64,000 bases of DNA from Caballeronia jiangsuensis (GCA_000648925.1 JFHF01000029.1:1-64000), one strand, 5' to 3'. Counted from the first letter of the stretch, positions 36,466 through 46,623 are shown. Notes: generated by a model from the sequence alone, not told the origin. Translations and numbers: made by a program.

Positions 36466-37317
36466 TCATGAAACGACTGCCGTGCGCCGGCGTTCGAAGT
36501 CCCTTGGGCGACCGTGCGCATCGAACCCGAAGATATGCCGCGTGATCGCAGCGTTGACTTCGTCAGCGTGCGTGAGCGGTCCCATGTGGCCGGCACGCGG
36601 GACGATTGCAAGCCGCGCCGACGAGAGCAGGATCGGCAAGCGCTCGGCCAGCGCCCGCGTGGGCAGCGGTGCGTGCTCGCCGCGCATCACGAGTACGGGC
36701 ATACGGAGGCTCGCGTATGCCGCGGCGGACGTAGGCTCATCGAGCAGCGCGCGAAAATCCAGCGGCGCTTTGGGCGCCCAACGGGTGAGCGCGGCCTTGA
36801 CCGAAGGCCGCAGCGCTTCCCAAGCGCCTTCGCCGCCCCAGTAATCGACAAACGATGCCGCCGCGCCGCGATAGTCGCCGCAACTCACGCTGTCGGCGGT
36901 GCGCTTCGATATCGCGTCGATTTCAGCCAGCGCGTGGGCGCCGTGCTTGCCCATCGTCTTCAGGAGATGGAACGCCGAGGGCTCGTAAAGCGACAGTGTC
37001 GCGATACGCTCCGGCCGCTCCATCGCCACCCGCAGCGCCACGCCGCCTCCATACGAGTGGCCGACGAGATGCACCTTGCCTCGCGCGGCATCGATGATAT
37101 CGACGGTTCTTCCGGCTTCGTCGGCGAGTGTGAACGCACGTTCGCCGCTCCACGGTCCTGTGCTGTCGCAACCGTAGTGCTCGGGCGCGACGAACGACAC
37201 GCGTGAGCCGAGCGCCTCGCCCAGCTTGCGCCATTGCGATGCACCCGAGCCGGAACAATGCAATGCGATCACCGTCGATGGAGCCGGCACGGGCTCGATG
37301 GGGAGAGGGTTATTCAT
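36466..37317 (-). CDS. Alpha/beta-fold hydrolase
   Basis: Alpha/beta hydrolase of 283 residues. The start STVIALHCSGSGASQWRKLG has the HCSGSG oxyanion region, the nucleophile elbow is GHSYGGG with Ser88, and a histidine near the end (RAGHMGPLTHADEV) completes the triad. The esterase substrate is unknown. The start ATG at 37317 lies inside the last codons of the small DUF3563 gene (8-bp overlap), indicating translational coupling. The frame is open to 37515, but upstream it runs through the DUF3563 gene. Confidence 0.87.
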   Translation of the reverse strand: MNNPLPIEPVPAPSTVIALHCSGSGASQWRKLGEALGSRVSFVAPEHYGCDSTGPWSGERAFTLADEAGRTVDIIDAARGKVHLVGHSYGGGVALRVAMERPERIATLSLYEPSAFHLLKTMGKHGAHALAEIDAISKRTADSVSCGDYRGAAASFVDYWGGEGAWEALRPSVKAALTRWAPKAPLDFRALLDEPTSAAAYASLRMPVLVMRGEHAPLPTRALAERLPILLSSARLAIVPRAGHMGPLTHADEVNAAITRHIFGFDAHGRPRDFERRRTAVVS

Positions 37318-37462
37318 ATCGTCGATCCGTTTCCATTTCCATCGCACGCATGCGACGTTCGAGTTCTTCCATATCCACAGCCGATGAGAGATAAGCGTCG
37401 CGCCGGCTGTTTTCCGCGCGATCGAGCGCCCTTTCGAGGCACAAGAAAAGATAGACGAACAT
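37310..37462 (-). CDS. DUF3563 small protein
   Basis: A 50-residue protein that starts MFVYLFLCLERALDRAE and contains RRDAYLSSAVDMEELERRMR, the signature of the DUF3563 family found in Burkholderia and relatives. Function is unknown. The ribosome site is strong (AAGGAAGGGG before the ATG at 37462). It overlaps the hydrolase start by 8 bp and is preceded by a large inverted repeat. Confidence 0.78.
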   Translation of the reverse strand: MFVYLFLCLERALDRAENSRRDAYLSSAVDMEELERRMRAMEMETDRRYE

Positions 37463-37490
37463 GTTCCCCTTCCTTCGAGCGGATATGCCT

Positions 37491-37526
37491 GCTCCTTCGC
37501 CTTGCAACTGCTCAAGGCGAAGGAGC
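37491..37526. repeat. Perfect 14-bp inverted repeat with 8-nt loop
   Basis: GCTCCTTCGCCTTG (37491-37504) and CAAGGCGAAGGAGC (37513-37526) are exact complements around an 8-nt loop. It lies between the 58-residue gene (stop at 37540) and the DUF3563 ribosome site. There is no T run on either strand, so it is not a classic terminator. It could be an mRNA processing or attenuation structure, or a dispersed intergenic repeat. Confidence 0.75.
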
Positions 37527-37539
37527 GGCTAAGCCCGCC

Positions 37540-37716
37540 TCAAACCGGCACTCCGAGACGCGACAGCGCGAATCGAAAAGCGAAGAAGCACACCGACGAC
37601 AACAGCGGCAAAGTCATGACCACCGACCCGTACCGAAGCCCTGTAAAGCACAGCAGCGATTGCAGGCGCGACCCGATCTCCAGGGCAGCGTCGACCATAT
37701 GTTTGAATCGGATCAT
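37540..37716 (-). CDS. Small hydrophobic protein coupled to a methyltransferase
   Basis: A 58-residue protein beginning MIRFKHMVDAALEIGSR, with a hydrophobic stretch (GSVVMTLPLLSSVCFFAF) that could span the membrane once. Its ATG overlaps the methyltransferase stop by 4 bp (ATGA), which supports expression. I know no family for it. A very stable inverted repeat follows 13 bp after its stop. Confidence 0.55.
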   Translation of the reverse strand: MIRFKHMVDAALEIGSRLQSLLCFTGLRYGSVVMTLPLLSSVCFFAFRFALSRLGVPV

Positions 37717-38546
37717 TTTCGTTCCACCACGACTTCGAGATACTCGCTGGGCAACACGAGCGTTTGATCGCCCGACCGGTTGCGACTCTCGATGAGCGCC
37801 ATCAGATCGCCGTGAAACGCGGCTTGCCGATCGCCTTCGAGCGCCGCGAACGCCTTGTTCATCGGACCGTAGTACGCGCGAAATACTTCGACGAAATGCG
37901 CGGGCGAACGGTATCGGAAAACGAAGTCGCGTTTCTTCGCTTCGATACGTTTGGCTCCGCTGCCGAGCAGTTCGGCGAGACGCGCCTCCGTGCCCCATAG
38001 CGCGGGCGACTTCACGCCAGCAGGCGGCGCGATGTATTTGCCGATCGTCTTGAAGACCTGTCCGATGAAACTCTCCGGCGTCCAGTTCGCGAGGCCGATC
38101 CTGCCGCCCGGCCTGCACACGCGCATGAGTTCGCTTGCCGCCAGTTCCTGATTCGGCGTGAACATGACGCCGAAGGTCGAGAGCACGGCGTCGAACGAGG
38201 CGTCCGCGAAAGGCAGCGCTTCGGCGTCTGCTTCCTGGAACTGCACGGCAAGTCCTTCGGCGTTGGCGCGTGCGCGGCCCGCGTCGAGGAGCGAAGACAC
38301 GTAATCGGTGGAGACGACATCGCAATAGCGGCGCGCGGCCGCGAGCGTCGCATTGCCATTGCCCGCCGCGACATCGAGGACACGGCTGCCGGAGCGCAGA
38401 TCGAGCGCCTCGCAAAGATTTTCGCCGACGATCTGCAGCGTGGTGCCGACGACGGCATAGTTGCCCGTCGACCAGGCGGCTTGCTGACGGACCTTGACGG
38501 CGGCGAGATCGGCGGCGGGCGAGATGGCGGTATCGACTGCGGACAT
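37713..38546 (-). CDS. Class I SAM-dependent methyltransferase
   Basis: Methyltransferase of 277 residues with the Rossmann SAM site VLDVAAGNGNATLAAARR (motif I), an acidic STDYVSSLL (motif II) and the EADAEALPFADASFDAVLS segment common to UbiE/COQ5-like enzymes. Motif VCRPGGRIGLANWTPES follows. The substrate is not evident. The ATG at 38546 has AGGAG upstream. It overlaps a small hydrophobic protein gene by 4 bp and probably shares a transcript with the DUF3563 and hydrolase genes. Confidence 0.87.
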   Translation of the reverse strand: MSAVDTAISPAADLAAVKVRQQAAWSTGNYAVVGTTLQIVGENLCEALDLRSGSRVLDVAAGNGNATLAAARRYCDVVSTDYVSSLLDAGRARANAEGLAVQFQEADAEALPFADASFDAVLSTFGVMFTPNQELAASELMRVCRPGGRIGLANWTPESFIGQVFKTIGKYIAPPAGVKSPALWGTEARLAELLGSGAKRIEAKKRDFVFRYRSPAHFVEVFRAYYGPMNKAFAALEGDRQAAFHGDLMALIESRNRSGDQTLVLPSEYLEVVVERK

Positions 38547-38681
38547 AACATGGCTCCTGATAGACGAGATGGCGGCGTTGCGAGACCGTTGGTTCGCACT
38601 GCCTGTTTCGATTGCGCCGCGAAAAGACCCACTTCGAGCACGCCGACGCGACGCACCGGCATGTCGATCAAACGACTCGAA

Positions 38682-39116
38682 CTATTCGGCGACGCTCACG
38701 CCCGAACCGCCCATTTCCTTCGGCAGGTCCTTCATCTTGGGCAGACCGTCCCTCATCGGCAATTTCGACTCCGCGTAATGAACGTGCACGCACGGGTCGT
38801 ACTGGAAGTCGGCAATGACGGCGGCGTAGACATCGGTCAGCCCGAGACCCGGATGCTCGGTGAAGAGATGGCCGCCACAGTCCCTGCACCATTTCCGATA
38901 GCTGTGCTCAGTATTGTTGTAAGTGCCGATATGGTCGGTCCCGCGCGTGATGATGACGGCATCGGGCTTCCAGAGCGTGAACGCATTGACCGGCCCCGCC
39001 GACCAGCGCCGGCACGATTCGCAATGGCAATACCCCATGCCTTCGGGCTTGCCGGTCACCGTGAACTTCACTGCACCGCAAAAACATTGGCAATGGTAAG
39101 TATCTGCGTCATTCAT
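38682..39116 (-). CDS. GFA (glutathione-dependent formaldehyde-activating) family zinc protein
   Basis: A 144-residue zinc-binding protein of the GFA/CENP-V fold. The cysteine pattern is complete: CQCFCGAV near the N-terminus, CHCESCRRW about 20 residues later, and CRDCGGHLF further on. Some members act on S-hydroxymethylglutathione, but many have no known activity, so no reaction is assigned. It is oriented away from the AraC gene, with 160 bp between them, and lies 135 bp upstream of the methyltransferase gene. Confidence 0.88.
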   Translation of the reverse strand: MNDADTYHCQCFCGAVKFTVTGKPEGMGYCHCESCRRWSAGPVNAFTLWKPDAVIITRGTDHIGTYNNTEHSYRKWCRDCGGHLFTEHPGLGLTDVYAAVIADFQYDPCVHVHYAESKLPMRDGLPKMKDLPKEMGGSGVSVAE

Positions 39117-39276
39117 TTACGCATCCCTCGTTAATGTGGGTTGGCGATTGGTCGAACTGCGCTTAACCTTGCGTCAGTGATGTTTCGCGTGATGCCAGTA
39201 TCGGCGCGCGAATCGCTTCTTTGAATGACCGAGCGTCCAGATGTTTTGCGCGGGACGCCGAAACTTGGGGCCTGCG

Positions 39277-40395
39277 ATGGATGCGCTTTCCGACGTTCTT
39301 CGTCTCCTGCGTCTCAGCGGAGCGGTGTATCTGAACGGCGATTTCACGGCGCCGTGGTGCGTGGTCGGTCAGGTTTCGCCCGCGATGTGCGCGACGTTTC
39401 TGCCGCGCGCCGAGCGTGTCGTGTCCTATCACCTGATTCTGGAAGGCAGTTGCTGGGCGGCGCTGACCGATGATCCGGCCTCGGCCATTCGCGTCGATGC
39501 GGGAGAGTTGCTCGTCGTGCCGCAAGGCGAGGCGCATCTGATGGGCAGCTCGCTCGAACTCACGCCGACGCCATCGGACGAAATGGTGTCCAGATATCTG
39601 GCGACGTCTCCCGGCGACGTGATGCGCCTGAGCGTCGGAGCCGAAGGCGCGAGCCAGGAAGCGGGCCACACGCGCATCGTCTGCGGCTTTCTCGCTTGCG
39701 ACGACATGCTCGCGAATCCGGTGCTGTCGTCGCTGCCGCGCCTCTTCAAGGTCGATATGCGTGACGATCCGCAATCCGCGTGGCTCGAATCGTCGCTGAG
39801 ATTTGCGGTGACCGAGGCGGCCGAGTGGCGCCCCGGCAGCGCGACCGTGCTGGCGCGGCTCTCGGAATTGCTCTTCGTCGAGGCCGTGCGGCGCTGCATC
39901 GGGTCCATGCCCGAGGATCGCCGCGGCTGGCTCGCGGGCGTCGCCGACCGGTTCGTCGGCAAGGCGCTCGCATTGCTGCACGCGCAGCCCGCGCACGACT
40001 GGACCGTCGACGAACTCGCGCGCCGTGTCGGTCTCTCGCGTTCCGCGCTGGCTCAGCGCTTCACGCAATTGCTCGGCCACGCGCCGATGCAATATCTCGC
40101 AAGCTGGCGATTGCAGGTCGCGGCCCAGGATCTGCTCTCCGGACCGCGCTCGATCGCAGCGGTGGCCGAGCGCGTCGGCTATGAGTCGGAGGCAGCGTTC
40201 AATCGGGCGTTCAAGCGCCAGTTCGGGATGCCGCCTGCGAGCTGGCGGCGCAGCCAGGGACGCGTCGCGAGCGATGAAGCATCGTCCGATGAAGTCTTCG
40301 CGGGAACCGATGCGAACGAAGACGCTTGCGCGCCATTTTCCGCGCCAACGCCTTTGAAAGTTCGTCCTGAACGCCGCCTCAACGACGCTGCGTGA
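39277..40395 (+). CDS. AraC-family transcriptional regulator with cupin sensor domain
   Basis: Regulator of 372 residues. An N-terminal cupin-type ligand domain contains GELLVVPQGEAHLMG. The C-terminal AraC HTH pair reads WTVDELARRVGLSRSALAQR and then IAAVAERVGYESEAAFNRAF. The ATG at 39277 has GGGG upstream and matches the usual N-terminus of this subfamily; the frame opens at 39241. It is divergent from the GFA gene and ends 10 bp before the convergent kdpE gene. The GFA gene and methyltransferase are its likeliest local targets. Confidence 0.88.
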   Translation: MDALSDVLRLLRLSGAVYLNGDFTAPWCVVGQVSPAMCATFLPRAERVVSYHLILEGSCWAALTDDPASAIRVDAGELLVVPQGEAHLMGSSLELTPTPSDEMVSRYLATSPGDVMRLSVGAEGASQEAGHTRIVCGFLACDDMLANPVLSSLPRLFKVDMRDDPQSAWLESSLRFAVTEAAEWRPGSATVLARLSELLFVEAVRRCIGSMPEDRRGWLAGVADRFVGKALALLHAQPAHDWTVDELARRVGLSRSALAQRFTQLLGHAPMQYLASWRLQVAAQDLLSGPRSIAAVAERVGYESEAAFNRAFKRQFGMPPASWRRSQGRVASDEASSDEVFAGTDANEDACAPFSAPTPLKVRPERRLNDAA

Positions 40396-40405
40396 TGTCC
40401 ACCCG

Positions 40406-41101
40406 CTATCTGATGCCGACGAGCCTGTAGCCCACGGCCGTCTCCGTAAGAATGTGCTCGGGCTGCGCCGGGTCCTTCTCCAGCTTCTGGCGAAGATGTC
40501 CCATATAGACGCGCAGATAATGCGCATTGTCGATCTGCTCCGGGCCCCACACATCGCGCAGCAACTGCCGATGCGTGAGCACGCGCCCGGCGTGCCGCAT
40601 CAGAACCGTGAGTAACCGATACTCAGTGGGCGTAAGGCGAACCGGCCGGCCTGCGCGCGTCACTTCCCGTTTTGCGAGGTCCACGGCGACCTCGCCGAAC
40701 GATACCGCGGGCGCTTCCTCCAGCGCGCGCACGCTGCGGCGCAACTGCGCGCGAACGCGTGCAAGCAGCTCGGACACGCCGAAAGGCTTCGTGAGATAGT
40801 CGTCCGCGCCGGCGTCGAGGGCTTCGACCTTCACGGCTTCGCTCGTGCGCGCCGAGAGCACGATCACCGGCACCTGCGTCCAGCCGCGCAACTCGCGAAT
40901 CACGTCGATGCCGTCGGTATCGGGCAGGCCGAGATCGATCACGACAATATCGGGTTGCCTCGTGGCGATCTCGCGCAATCCCGCCTTGCCCGTCTCCGCC
41001 TCGACGACCGCGAGTTCGTGCGACTCCAGCGTCGAGCGCACGAAGCGTCTGATCTGCGGATCGTCTTCGATTATCAGCGCCGTGTGCCCGGTTTCGCTCA
41101 T
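40406..41101 (-). CDS. kdpE: KdpE response regulator
   Basis: OmpR/PhoB-type regulator of 231 residues that activates kdp transcription when phosphorylated by KdpD. The receiver has acidic residues in IIEDDPQIRRFV and phosphoacceptor Asp56 in VVIDLGLPD. The winged helix contains LTPTEYRLLTVLMRHAGRVL and RVYMGHLRQKLE, typical of KdpE. The start overlaps the kdpD stop by 4 bp. The frame is open far upstream inside kdpD, but the receiver domain fixes the start. Confidence 0.95.
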   Translation of the reverse strand: MSETGHTALIIEDDPQIRRFVRSTLESHELAVVEAETGKAGLREIATRQPDIVVIDLGLPDTDGIDVIRELRGWTQVPVIVLSARTSEAVKVEALDAGADDYLTKPFGVSELLARVRAQLRRSVRALEEAPAVSFGEVAVDLAKREVTRAGRPVRLTPTEYRLLTVLMRHAGRVLTHRQLLRDVWGPEQIDNAHYLRVYMGHLRQKLEKDPAQPEHILTETAVGYRLVGIR

Positions 41102-43881
41102 GGTCGCGTCTCGCCGGTTCCGTGGTCCAGCGCGGGCTGCTCGTCCACCGGTACGTCGAGCGTCGGCGGCGTGCCGTCCGCGGGCAGCGTGAACCAGAAT
41201 CGCGATCCCGCGACGCGGCCATCCTCGATACGATTCTCGACGCCGATCTGCCCGCCATGCGCTTCGACGATCGCGCGGCAAATCGCGAGGCCCAGCCCCA
41301 CGCCGGACTGCGCGGACTCCTTCTGTCCGCGCGTGAATTTTTCGAACAGACGTGTCTCGATGCCGGGCGGAATGCCCGGCCCGCGATCGTCGATGCAAAC
41401 GCGCACGCATCGCTGTCCCGAAAGCTGTTCCTCGCGCGCGGATATCTCGATGTCGGTGCCTTTGGGCGTGTACTTCGCGACGTTCTCCAGAAGATTGGCG
41501 AAGAGCCGGTCCATCAGCACGGCGTCGAGTTGCAAGAGCGGCAAGTCCGGCGGAATGCGGGTCTGCACGCGGCGGCCCGCGAGCGTCCGCTTGAGTCCCG
41601 CGAGCGCGGCGCCTACGGTTTCCTCCAGCATCGACCATTGCCGGTTCAGCCGGATCGCGCCCGCTTGCAGCCGCGCCATGTCGAGGAGATTGGTGACGAG
41701 ACCGCTCATGCGCAGCGCTTCCTCGTGAATCGCGTGAACGAGCTCCTGAGCGCGGCCGACGCCCGGCTCGGCGGCATCGACCTTTTCTTCGAGAATCGAA
41801 GCGAAGCCGACGATCGACGTGAGCGGCGTGCGCAGATCGTGCGAAATGGCGGACAGAAGCGCATTGCGCATACGCTCCGACTCCATGTTGACGAGCGCGT
41901 CCTGCGCGATTTCGACATAGTGGACGCGCTCGATGGCAAGCGCGATTTGCGCCGCGAAGGTCTCGATCATCCGGTGTTGCTCGGGGATGGCGAGATCGGC
42001 GATGCGCTGCGGCGCGAAGGCCAGGACGCCGCGCGTGCGCATCGGCGCCTTGAGCGGCAGATACAGCGCCTGCGCGGCAGGCAAGGTGTCGGTGCTGAGT
42101 CCCGCGGGCTTCTGCTGGTCGTAGACCCACTGCGCGATATCGAGATCCAGCTCCGATTTGTCGATCGTCGTTTCCGGGCTCGCCTCCGCCACCTTCTGCT
42201 GCACCTTCTCCGCGCTGTCGGGCAGAAGAATGGCCGCGCGCGCCTGAAATACTTCCGCGATGTGCCGCGTGCCGATCTCGATGATCTGCTCGGTCATCAG
42301 CGCGGCGGCGAGTTCCTTGGTCATCGCGTACATGGCGCCGGTGCGCCGCTCGCGTTGCGAGGCGATGCGCGCCTCGCGCCGCAGGCTCGACGTCAGATGA
42401 CTGATCGTGAGCGACGTCAGCAGCATGACCGCGAACGTCAGAAGGTATTGCGTATCGCCGACCGAGAACGACATGACCGGCGCGACGAAAAAGAAATCGA
42501 ACGCGGCGACCGACAGGAACGAGAGCATCACGCCCGGTCCGCGGCCAAGGCGCACGGCAGTGAAAATCACGCCGAGCAGATAGAGCATCACGAGATTGGT
42601 CACTGCGAACCGCTGCGCGGCGAGCGCGCTCGCGACGAGCGTGATCCCGCCGCCGATCGCGAGTGCGAAGGCGTAGGCTCGCGGCGGAGAATGCGCGCCG
42701 TCCCGCAGCGCGCTGAACGTGAGCGGCGGGCGTTGCGGGCCTTCGCGCGTGCCGGTGGACACGAGCGTTACGTCGATATCCGCGGCCTGCCGGATGATGC
42801 GCTCGCTCACCGGCCGCGCGAAGTAGCGCCGCCAGCCTTGCGTCATCGATGCGCTCGCCACCAGCTTCGACACATTGCGCATGCGCGCATAGTCGATGAG
42901 CGTCGCGGCTGCGTCGGCGCCATCGAGCGTGACGGTTTCCGCGCCGAGCTCGGACGCGAGCTTGAGCGCATCGAGCGTGCGGCGCCGCTGTTCGTCGGAG
43001 AGCCGCTGGAGCTTTGGCGTCTCCACATAGACGGCGAGCCAGTCGGCCTTGAGCGCCGCCGCGAGCCGCGCGGCCGCGCGCACGAGCGCCGCGCTTTCCG
43101 GACCGGGACCGACGCACGCGATCAGGCGCTCGCGCGCCCGCCAGATGCGCTCGATCGATTGATCGGCGCGGTACTCGCGCATCTGCGCATCGACGCGATC
43201 GGCGGTGCGCCGCAGCGCGAGTTCGCGCAACGCGATCAGGTTGCCCTTGCGGAAGAAATTGCGCACCGCGTGCTCGGCCTGCGTCGGCAGATACACCTTC
43301 CCGTCGCGCAGGCGGTCGAGCAGTTCCTCCGGCGGAAGATCGACGAGCGTGACTTCATCGGCGAGATCGAACACGCGATCCGGCACCGTCTCCCAGACGC
43401 GAATGCCGGTGATGCGCCCCACGATGTCGTTCAGGCTTTCGAGATGCTGCACGTTGACGGTCGTGTAGACGTCGATGCCCGCATCGAGCAGTTCCTGAAC
43501 GTCCTGCCAGCGCTTCATGTGGCGCGAGCCCTGCACGTTCGAATGCGCGAGCTCGTCGACGAGAATCAGCTCCGGCTTGCGCGCGAGCGCCGCATCGAGA
43601 TCGAACTCCGCGAGCAGGCGTCCGCGATATTCGATGCGCGCCACGGGCAGCGTGTCGAGCCCGTCGAGCAGCGCGAGCGTCTCCTTGCGGCCATGGGTTT
43701 CGACGACGCCGACGACCACATCCGCGCCTTCGTCGAGGCGACGGCGCGCGGCCTGCAACATCGCGAAGGTCTTGCCGACGCCCGCGGAGGCGCCGAAGAA
43801 CACCTTCAGCCGCCCGCGCTGGCGCTTCTCCTCTTCTCGCTGAAGCTTGTCGAGCAGTTCGTCGGGATCGGGCCGCGTCAT
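41098..43881 (-). CDS. kdpD: KdpD potassium/osmosensing histidine kinase
   Basis: Sensor kinase of 927 residues. The N-terminal KdpD domain has the Walker A motif GASAGVGKT (30-38), followed by a universal-stress-protein-like domain. Four transmembrane helices lie at about residues 395-495. A GAF domain, HisKA (His681 in AISHDLRTPLTS) and the ATPase domain (DDRGPGIPPGIE, GVGLGLAICRAI) follow. The complete domain set argues for a functional K+ sensor. It lies between kdpC (31 bp) and kdpE. Confidence 0.95.
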   Translation of the reverse strand: MTRPDPDELLDKLQREEEKRQRGRLKVFFGASAGVGKTFAMLQAARRRLDEGADVVVGVVETHGRKETLALLDGLDTLPVARIEYRGRLLAEFDLDAALARKPELILVDELAHSNVQGSRHMKRWQDVQELLDAGIDVYTTVNVQHLESLNDIVGRITGIRVWETVPDRVFDLADEVTLVDLPPEELLDRLRDGKVYLPTQAEHAVRNFFRKGNLIALRELALRRTADRVDAQMREYRADQSIERIWRARERLIACVGPGPESAALVRAAARLAAALKADWLAVYVETPKLQRLSDEQRRRTLDALKLASELGAETVTLDGADAAATLIDYARMRNVSKLVASASMTQGWRRYFARPVSERIIRQAADIDVTLVSTGTREGPQRPPLTFSALRDGAHSPPRAYAFALAIGGGITLVASALAAQRFAVTNLVMLYLLGVIFTAVRLGRGPGVMLSFLSVAAFDFFFVAPVMSFSVGDTQYLLTFAVMLLTSLTISHLTSSLRREARIASQRERRTGAMYAMTKELAAALMTEQIIEIGTRHIAEVFQARAAILLPDSAEKVQQKVAEASPETTIDKSELDLDIAQWVYDQQKPAGLSTDTLPAAQALYLPLKAPMRTRGVLAFAPQRIADLAIPEQHRMIETFAAQIALAIERVHYVEIAQDALVNMESERMRNALLSAISHDLRTPLTSIVGFASILEEKVDAAEPGVGRAQELVHAIHEEALRMSGLVTNLLDMARLQAGAIRLNRQWSMLEETVGAALAGLKRTLAGRRVQTRIPPDLPLLQLDAVLMDRLFANLLENVAKYTPKGTDIEISAREEQLSGQRCVRVCIDDRGPGIPPGIETRLFEKFTRGQKESAQSGVGLGLAICRAIVEAHGGQIGVENRIEDGRVAGSRFWFTLPADGTPPTLDVPVDEQPALDHGTGETRP

Positions 43882-43912
43882 CGTTGTCGTCTCTTATCAA
43901 GGGCGCACTGTA

Positions 43913-44491
43913 TCAGCCGCGCGCCGCATCCAGCGCCAGATTGAGCTTCAGCACGTTCACGCGCGGCTCGCCGAGCACGCCGAACTGGCGCGCGCTCGTG
44001 GCCTCGCCGACGAGCGCCTCGACCTGCGCCGACGTCATCCCGCGCGCCTTCGCCACACGCGCGACCTGATAAGCCGCCGCCGCCGGACTGATCTCCGGAT
44101 CGAGGCCGCTGCCGGAGGACGTCACGAGATCGACGGGCACCGGCGCCCGGTTGTCCGGATCGGCGGCGTGGAGCGCGTCGATGCGCCCCTTGATCTCATC
44201 GGCGAGCGCGGGATTGGTCGGCCCGAGATTCGAGCCGCTCGAACTGCCCGCGTTGTACGGATTCGGCGTCGTCGCCGACAGACGTCCCCAGAAGTACTGC
44301 GGCGCATCGAACTGCTGTCCGATGATCTCCGAGCCGACCGCCCGGCCGTCGCGCTCGATCAGGCTGCCGTTCGCCTGATGCGGGAACGCCGCCTGCCCGA
44401 TCGCGGTGACGACAGCAGGATAAACCAGTCCCGTGAGCACCGTCAGCGCGACGAACAACACGATCGCCGGACGCAAAATTGTCTTCATCAT
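43913..44491 (-). CDS. kdpC: KdpC, potassium-transporting ATPase subunit C
   Basis: Accessory subunit of the high-affinity KdpFABC K+ pump. The 192 residues have one N-terminal membrane helix ([20 protein letters not shown]). The conserved segments are [40 protein letters not shown] and [20 protein letters not shown]. The stop of kdpB is two bases before its ATG. Confidence 0.96.
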   Translation of the reverse strand: MMKTILRPAIVLFVALTVLTGLVYPAVVTAIGQAAFPHQANGSLIERDGRAVGSEIIGQQFDAPQYFWGRLSATTPNPYNAGSSSGSNLGPTNPALADEIKGRIDALHAADPDNRAPVPVDLVTSSGSGLDPEISPAAAAYQVARVAKARGMTSAQVEALVGEATSARQFGVLGEPRVNVLKLNLALDAARG

Positions 44492-44493
44492 GT

Positions 44494-46623
44494 TTAACTC
44501 CAGCCAAGTGCGGTAATGACCATGTCGATGAGCTTGATGAACGGAAACGGCAGGACGATGCCGCCGAGGCCGTAGATCAGCAGGTTGCGGCGCAGGAGCG
44601 AGGCGGCACCCAGCGCGCGATACTTCACGCCCTTGAGCGCGAGCGGAATCAGGAACACGATGATCAGCGCGTTGAAAATCACCGCCGACAAGATAGCCGA
44701 CGAAGGCGACGCCAGATGCATCACGTCCAGCACCCGAAGTTGCGGATAGGTCGTCGCGAACGCCGCCGGGATGATCGCGAAGTACTTGGCGACGTCGTTG
44801 GCGATCGAGAACGTCGTGAGCGAGCCGCGCGTCATCAGCATCTGCTTGCCGATCTCGACGATCTCGATCAGCTTGGTCGGATTCGAGTCCAGATCGACCA
44901 TGTTGCCCGCTTCCTTCGCGGCCTGCGTGCCGGTGTTCATCGCCACTGCGACGTCGGCCTGCGCGAGCGCGGGGGCGTCGTTGGTGCCGTCGCCGGTCAT
45001 CGCGACCAGACGTCCTTCGGCCTGATGCGCGCGGATCGTCGAGAGCTTGGCTTCGGGCGTCGCTTCGGCGAGGAAGTCGTCGACGCCCGCTTCCGCCGCG
45101 ATCGCCGCGGCCGTGAGGCGGTTGTCGCCGGTGACCATCACCGTCTTGATGCCCATCTTGCGCAGTTCCGCGAAGCGCTCCTTGATGCCGCCCTTCACGA
45201 TGTCCTTCAGCTCGATCACGCCGAGCGCGCGCGCCGTCTCGTTCACGCGCTCCGCCACCACGAGCGGCGTGCTGCCGCGCCGCGCGATGTCGTCGACGGC
45301 GCTCTGCACTTCCTGCGGAAAGCGCCCGCCGCGCTCCTCGACGTACTTCCTCACCGCGTCGGCCGCGCCCTTGCGAATCTCGCGGCCGGGAAGATCGACG
45401 CCGCTCATGCGCGTCTGCGCCGTGAACGCGAGAAAGGTCGCGTGCAGTGTCGCCATGTCGCGCTCGCGGATATTGAAGCGCTGCTTCGCCAGCACGACGA
45501 TGCTGCGGCCTTCCGGCGTTTCATCGGCGAGCGATGCGAGTTGCGCCGCATCGGCGAGATCGCGTTCGGCGATGCCCGGCGCCGCGACGAACATCGACGC
45601 CTGACGATTGCCGAGCGTGATCGTGCCGGTCTTGTCGAGCAGCAGCACGTCGACGTCGCCCGCCGCTTCGACCGCGCGGCCCGACGTGGCGATCACGTTC
45701 GCCTGCATCATGCGGCTCATGCCCGCGACGCCGATGGCCGAAAGCAGGCCGCCGATGGTCGTCGGAATCAGGCACACGAGCAGCGCGACGAGCGCCGTGA
45801 TCGTCACGACATGGCCCTGCTTCGCCGCTTCCACGGAGAACATCGAGAACGGCAGCAGCGTGGCCGTGGCGAAGAGCAGCACGAGCGTCAGCGCGACGAG
45901 CAGGATCGTCAGCGCGATCTCGTTCGGCGTCTTCTGGCGCTTGGCGCCCTCGACCATCGCGATCATGCGGTCGAGAAAGGCCTCGCCGGGATTCACGCCC
46001 ACGCGCACGACGATCCAGTCGGAGAGCACGCGCGTGCCGCCCGTCACCGATGAGAAGTCGCCGCCCGACTCGCGGATCACCGGCGCGGATTCGCCCGTGA
46101 TCGCGGATTCGTCCACGGACGCGACGCCTTCGATCACGTCGCCGTCGGCGGGAATCACATCGCCCGCTTCGACGAGGACGACGTCGCCCTTGCGCAGATC
46201 GGTGGATGTCGTGATGCGGATCGGCGACTTCGGATGCGGCTCGTTGAGCTTCTTCGCCATCACGTTGTGCTTCGCCTGACGCAGCGATGCGGCCTGCGCC
46301 TTCGAGCGCCCTTCCGCGAGCGCCTCAGCGAAGTTCGCGAAAAGCACCGTGAACCATAGCCACAGCGCGATCGCGAGGATGAAACCCGCGGGCGCTTCGG
46401 CCTGGCCGGCAAGCGCGGCGAAGAAGAGCACCGTCGTCAGAATGCTGCCGACGTAGACGCAGAACATCACCGGGTTGCGCAACTGCGTGCGCGGCGCGAG
46501 CTTCTTGAACGAATCGACGATCGCCGGCTTGACCAGCGCCGGGTCGAACATCGAACGTACGGCCGTGCGTGCCTGTCCCAGATTCTCGGGGCGATGCATC
46601 GGCGGTTGATTCATTTGAGTCAT
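44494..46623 (-). CDS. kdpB: KdpB, potassium-transporting P-type ATPase subunit B
   Basis: Catalytic P-type ATPase subunit of KdpFABC. The 709 residues include the A-domain motif ITGESAPV, phosphorylated Asp330 in DKTGTIT, and the hinge motif [13 protein letters not shown]. Seven or so membrane helices are visible. All catalytic motifs are intact. It sits between kdpA (13 bp) and kdpC (2 bp). Confidence 0.97.
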   Translation of the reverse strand: MTQMNQPPMHRPENLGQARTAVRSMFDPALVKPAIVDSFKKLAPRTQLRNPVMFCVYVGSILTTVLFFAALAGQAEAPAGFILAIALWLWFTVLFANFAEALAEGRSKAQAASLRQAKHNVMAKKLNEPHPKSPIRITTSTDLRKGDVVLVEAGDVIPADGDVIEGVASVDESAITGESAPVIRESGGDFSSVTGGTRVLSDWIVVRVGVNPGEAFLDRMIAMVEGAKRQKTPNEIALTILLVALTLVLLFATATLLPFSMFSVEAAKQGHVVTITALVALLVCLIPTTIGGLLSAIGVAGMSRMMQANVIATSGRAVEAAGDVDVLLLDKTGTITLGNRQASMFVAAPGIAERDLADAAQLASLADETPEGRSIVVLAKQRFNIRERDMATLHATFLAFTAQTRMSGVDLPGREIRKGAADAVRKYVEERGGRFPQEVQSAVDDIARRGSTPLVVAERVNETARALGVIELKDIVKGGIKERFAELRKMGIKTVMVTGDNRLTAAAIAAEAGVDDFLAEATPEAKLSTIRAHQAEGRLVAMTGDGTNDAPALAQADVAVAMNTGTQAAKEAGNMVDLDSNPTKLIEIVEIGKQMLMTRGSLTTFSIANDVAKYFAIIPAAFATTYPQLRVLDVMHLASPSSAILSAVIFNALIIVFLIPLALKGVKYRALGAASLLRRNLLIYGLGGIVLPFPFIKLIDMVITALGWS

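Noticed and set aside
41122-43944. A 940-codon plus-strand frame opposite kdpD
   Set aside because: Shadow of kdpD, whose domains are complete in the other strand.
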